A stretch of 64,000 bases of DNA from Cubamyces lactineus (lineage: Eukaryota > Basidiomycota > Agaricomycetes > Polyporales > Polyporaceae): positions 1-64,000 of the forward strand of contig JACDTU010000023.1 of assembly GCA_022376465.1 (NCBI GenBank), given 5' to 3'. The position numbers and the translations under genes are program-made. Position 1 is the stretch's first letter. Each line of letters starts with the position of its first letter. The notes beneath the pieces were generated by a model. That model was given only the letters and a program-made list of their open reading frames with translations, was not told where the DNA came from and ran no database searches. Below, piece by piece: positions 62,709 to 64,000 of this stretch.

Positions 62709-63344
62709 GTCGCGGACTCTCGCCCGTGTTTACGATTGGTCCCGTTAGGTCTCCACCTAGCGTTTACAACAGGTGACTCTTTTGATTTGTCTCATTGCCC
62801 AATATGTCTACTCTACTATACCCCCAACTTGGCCTTTACTACGTGTCCTGCGGACGATGTAATAGCATACAGAGAGCGTAGATACCCTGTAATATTCTAG
62901 CGGCATATATATATACCCACGATCCTAGACGTCATACTATTAAGACTAAAGGGGGGATTTATAAGCGCCTGACGCCACCGTCGTGAGCGTACTACGCTCT
63001 AGTCCCATTTCGACCAATCCACCACTTTGTACAAAAGACACCTGCGTCGTAGCTTTCGGCCGCCCAACTTCACAGCACCGAATGTGGTCCTGACGGTAGG
63101 GAATTTGGGGGTTTACTCAGAAGGAGTAAACCCACGGCCCAGTGCTTCTTGAGCGCTAACACGTTGGGGCGATGATCATCAGATGGCTCAGATAGTCTCC
63201 AAAGCTTACTGGACATATTCCGAGGATGCAAGTAGTAGAACTTGCGAACCATCTCTTGCACTTACTCAGACCATCTACCAGATCTACTAGCATCCAACTT
63301 GCATCGCCTGGCCCGTGCAAAGCGTCCCGACAGCATCTAGCACC
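62709..63344. other. Intergenic, no gene seen
   Basis: 3' flank of the kinase gene (AT-rich near 62800-62950) and upstream region of the hydrolase gene. No repeat or RNA gene recognised. Confidence 0.55.
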
Positions 63345-64000
63345 ATGTCAGTTATCATGCCGCCTTCGCAGCCACACACGCACACCGTCGTGTTCTTACA
63401 CGGGCGCGGTGACAACGCTCGGAATTTCGCAAGATCCCTCGTTTATTGGCGCGACTCGCACAATCGCTCTCCATTCCAGGCCTTCCCGTCCTTCCGCTGG
63501 GTGTTCCCGCAGGCCCCCATGCGGCAATGCGCCAGCTCTCCAGACATATGGGCCCAGTGGTTCGACGTCTGGAACGTGAGGGACTTCACGGAGCGCGAGG
63601 AGCTGCAGGCTGAAGGGCTCCGCGAGGTCGTGCCCCAAATCCGCCGCCTCCTCGCCAACGAGGCCGCCCTACTAGGCGAGCGCTGGGACCGGGTCATCCT
63701 AGCGGGGATCAGCATGGGCGCCGCGACGGGGATGCACGTCCTGTTCCACCTCGACATTCCCCCGTCTGGGGGTGGGAGGCTCGCCGCCTTCATAGGCATC
63801 TCTTGTCGATGCCCGTTTTCTGGCCGTACCCTTCCTGAGATACGCAAAGCGATTGGCATAGAGGGCAGCATACCGGACCATGCGGACGTCCTCCGCAACA
63901 CGCCTGTCCTGTTGGAGCATTGCGTCGACGACCCGCTCGTCCACATTGAGAACGGCCGCAGCATGCGTGACACGCTGCGCGGGTTCGAGGCAGAGGGGGA
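63345..64000 (+). CDS. Acyl-protein thioesterase / carboxylesterase-like hydrolase, truncated by the window end
   Basis: The frame is open from ATG 63345 to the last base, giving 218 complete codons. TVVFLHGRGDNARNFARSL carries the oxyanion-side HG-RGD of the APT/phospholipase-carboxylesterase family, and FPQAPMR is also family-typical. The nucleophile motif GISMG puts Ser at residue 123. DDPLV near residue 195 supplies the catalytic Asp. The His, expected about 30 residues later, lies outside the window. No signal peptide is present, so it is cytosolic. Close relatives remove acyl groups from proteins or small esters. CSSP and WFDVW match a fungal subgroup in which substrates are unassigned. 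Confidence 0.88.
   Translation, partial: MSVIMPPSQPHTHTVVFLHGRGDNARNFARSLVYWRDSHNRSPFQAFPSFRWVFPQAPMRQCASSPDIWAQWFDVWNVRDFTEREELQAEGLREVVPQIRRLLANEAALLGERWDRVILAGISMGAATGMHVLFHLDIPPSGGGRLAAFIGISCRCPFSGRTLPEIRKAIGIEGSIPDHADVLRNTPVLLEHCVDDPLVHIENGRSMRDTLRGFEAEG

Noticed and set aside
1..64000. CRISPR arrays, bacterial operons or phage-like modules.
   Set aside because: No regularly spaced direct repeats, no ribosome-binding sites, and the spliced genes show a eukaryote.

Overview
The window looks like the genome of a basidiomycete fungus, most likely an agaricomycete. The genes are split by many 41-70 base introns with GT..AG borders and CTAAC/CTGAC-type branch sites. The recognisable housekeeping proteins are fungal in type: RPB11, ribosomal protein uL15, the GTPase MTG1, a Tlg1/syntaxin-6 SNARE, a Gin4/Nim1-type kinase and a Bsc6-type MFS transporter. 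The species cannot be named from the sequence alone.

Layout. Positions 1-4709 hold two multi-exon genes of unknown function. Positions 4966-23698 hold two full-length Ty3/Gypsy chromodomain retrotransposons (chromoviruses) in opposite orientation: element A (4966-13865, plus) and element B (14815-23698, minus). Each has a matching pair of 542-base LTRs and a perfect 5-base target duplication. The 949 bases between them carry the 5' part of a host gene whose third coding exon was split by element B; its 3' part lies at 23704-23925. Element A sits about 60 bases upstream of that gene's start codon. Positions 24198-28452 hold a six-exon gene with a GRF-like zinc finger, a GTTGCAA minisatellite and a small four-exon gene. 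Positions 28453-31856 are rearranged and repeat-rich and include a detached 3' end of an MFS transporter. Positions 31857-37815 hold the intact MFS gene, a small membrane-protein gene and a bHLH transcription factor gene. Positions 37816-44991 are about 7 kb in which I support no gene. From 44992 to the end the window is dense with conserved genes: a basic protein, mtg1, RPB11, uL15, a MGRN1-like RING protein, a Tlg1-like SNARE, a Gin4-like kinase and a truncated acyl-protein-thioesterase-like hydrolase.

The most interesting material is the expression strategy of the retrotransposon family. It has (1) a Tf1/sushi-style self-priming site; (2) a transcript leader of about 1.08 kb without a single ATG that still holds an open frame of about 300 codons; (3) an ATGA stop/start overlap between that frame and gag; (4) a GGGTTTT slippery heptamer directly before the gag stop, followed after six bases by a nine-pair stem-loop, leading into pol in the -1 frame; and (5) an extra ORF after pol. 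The two copies are almost identical from ORF1 through pol but diverge in the extra ORF and strongly in U3, which suggests a recombinant family. I derived exon borders by eye from splice signals and reading-frame continuity. Wherever I give an amino-acid length for a spliced gene, the exon lengths sum to a multiple of three.
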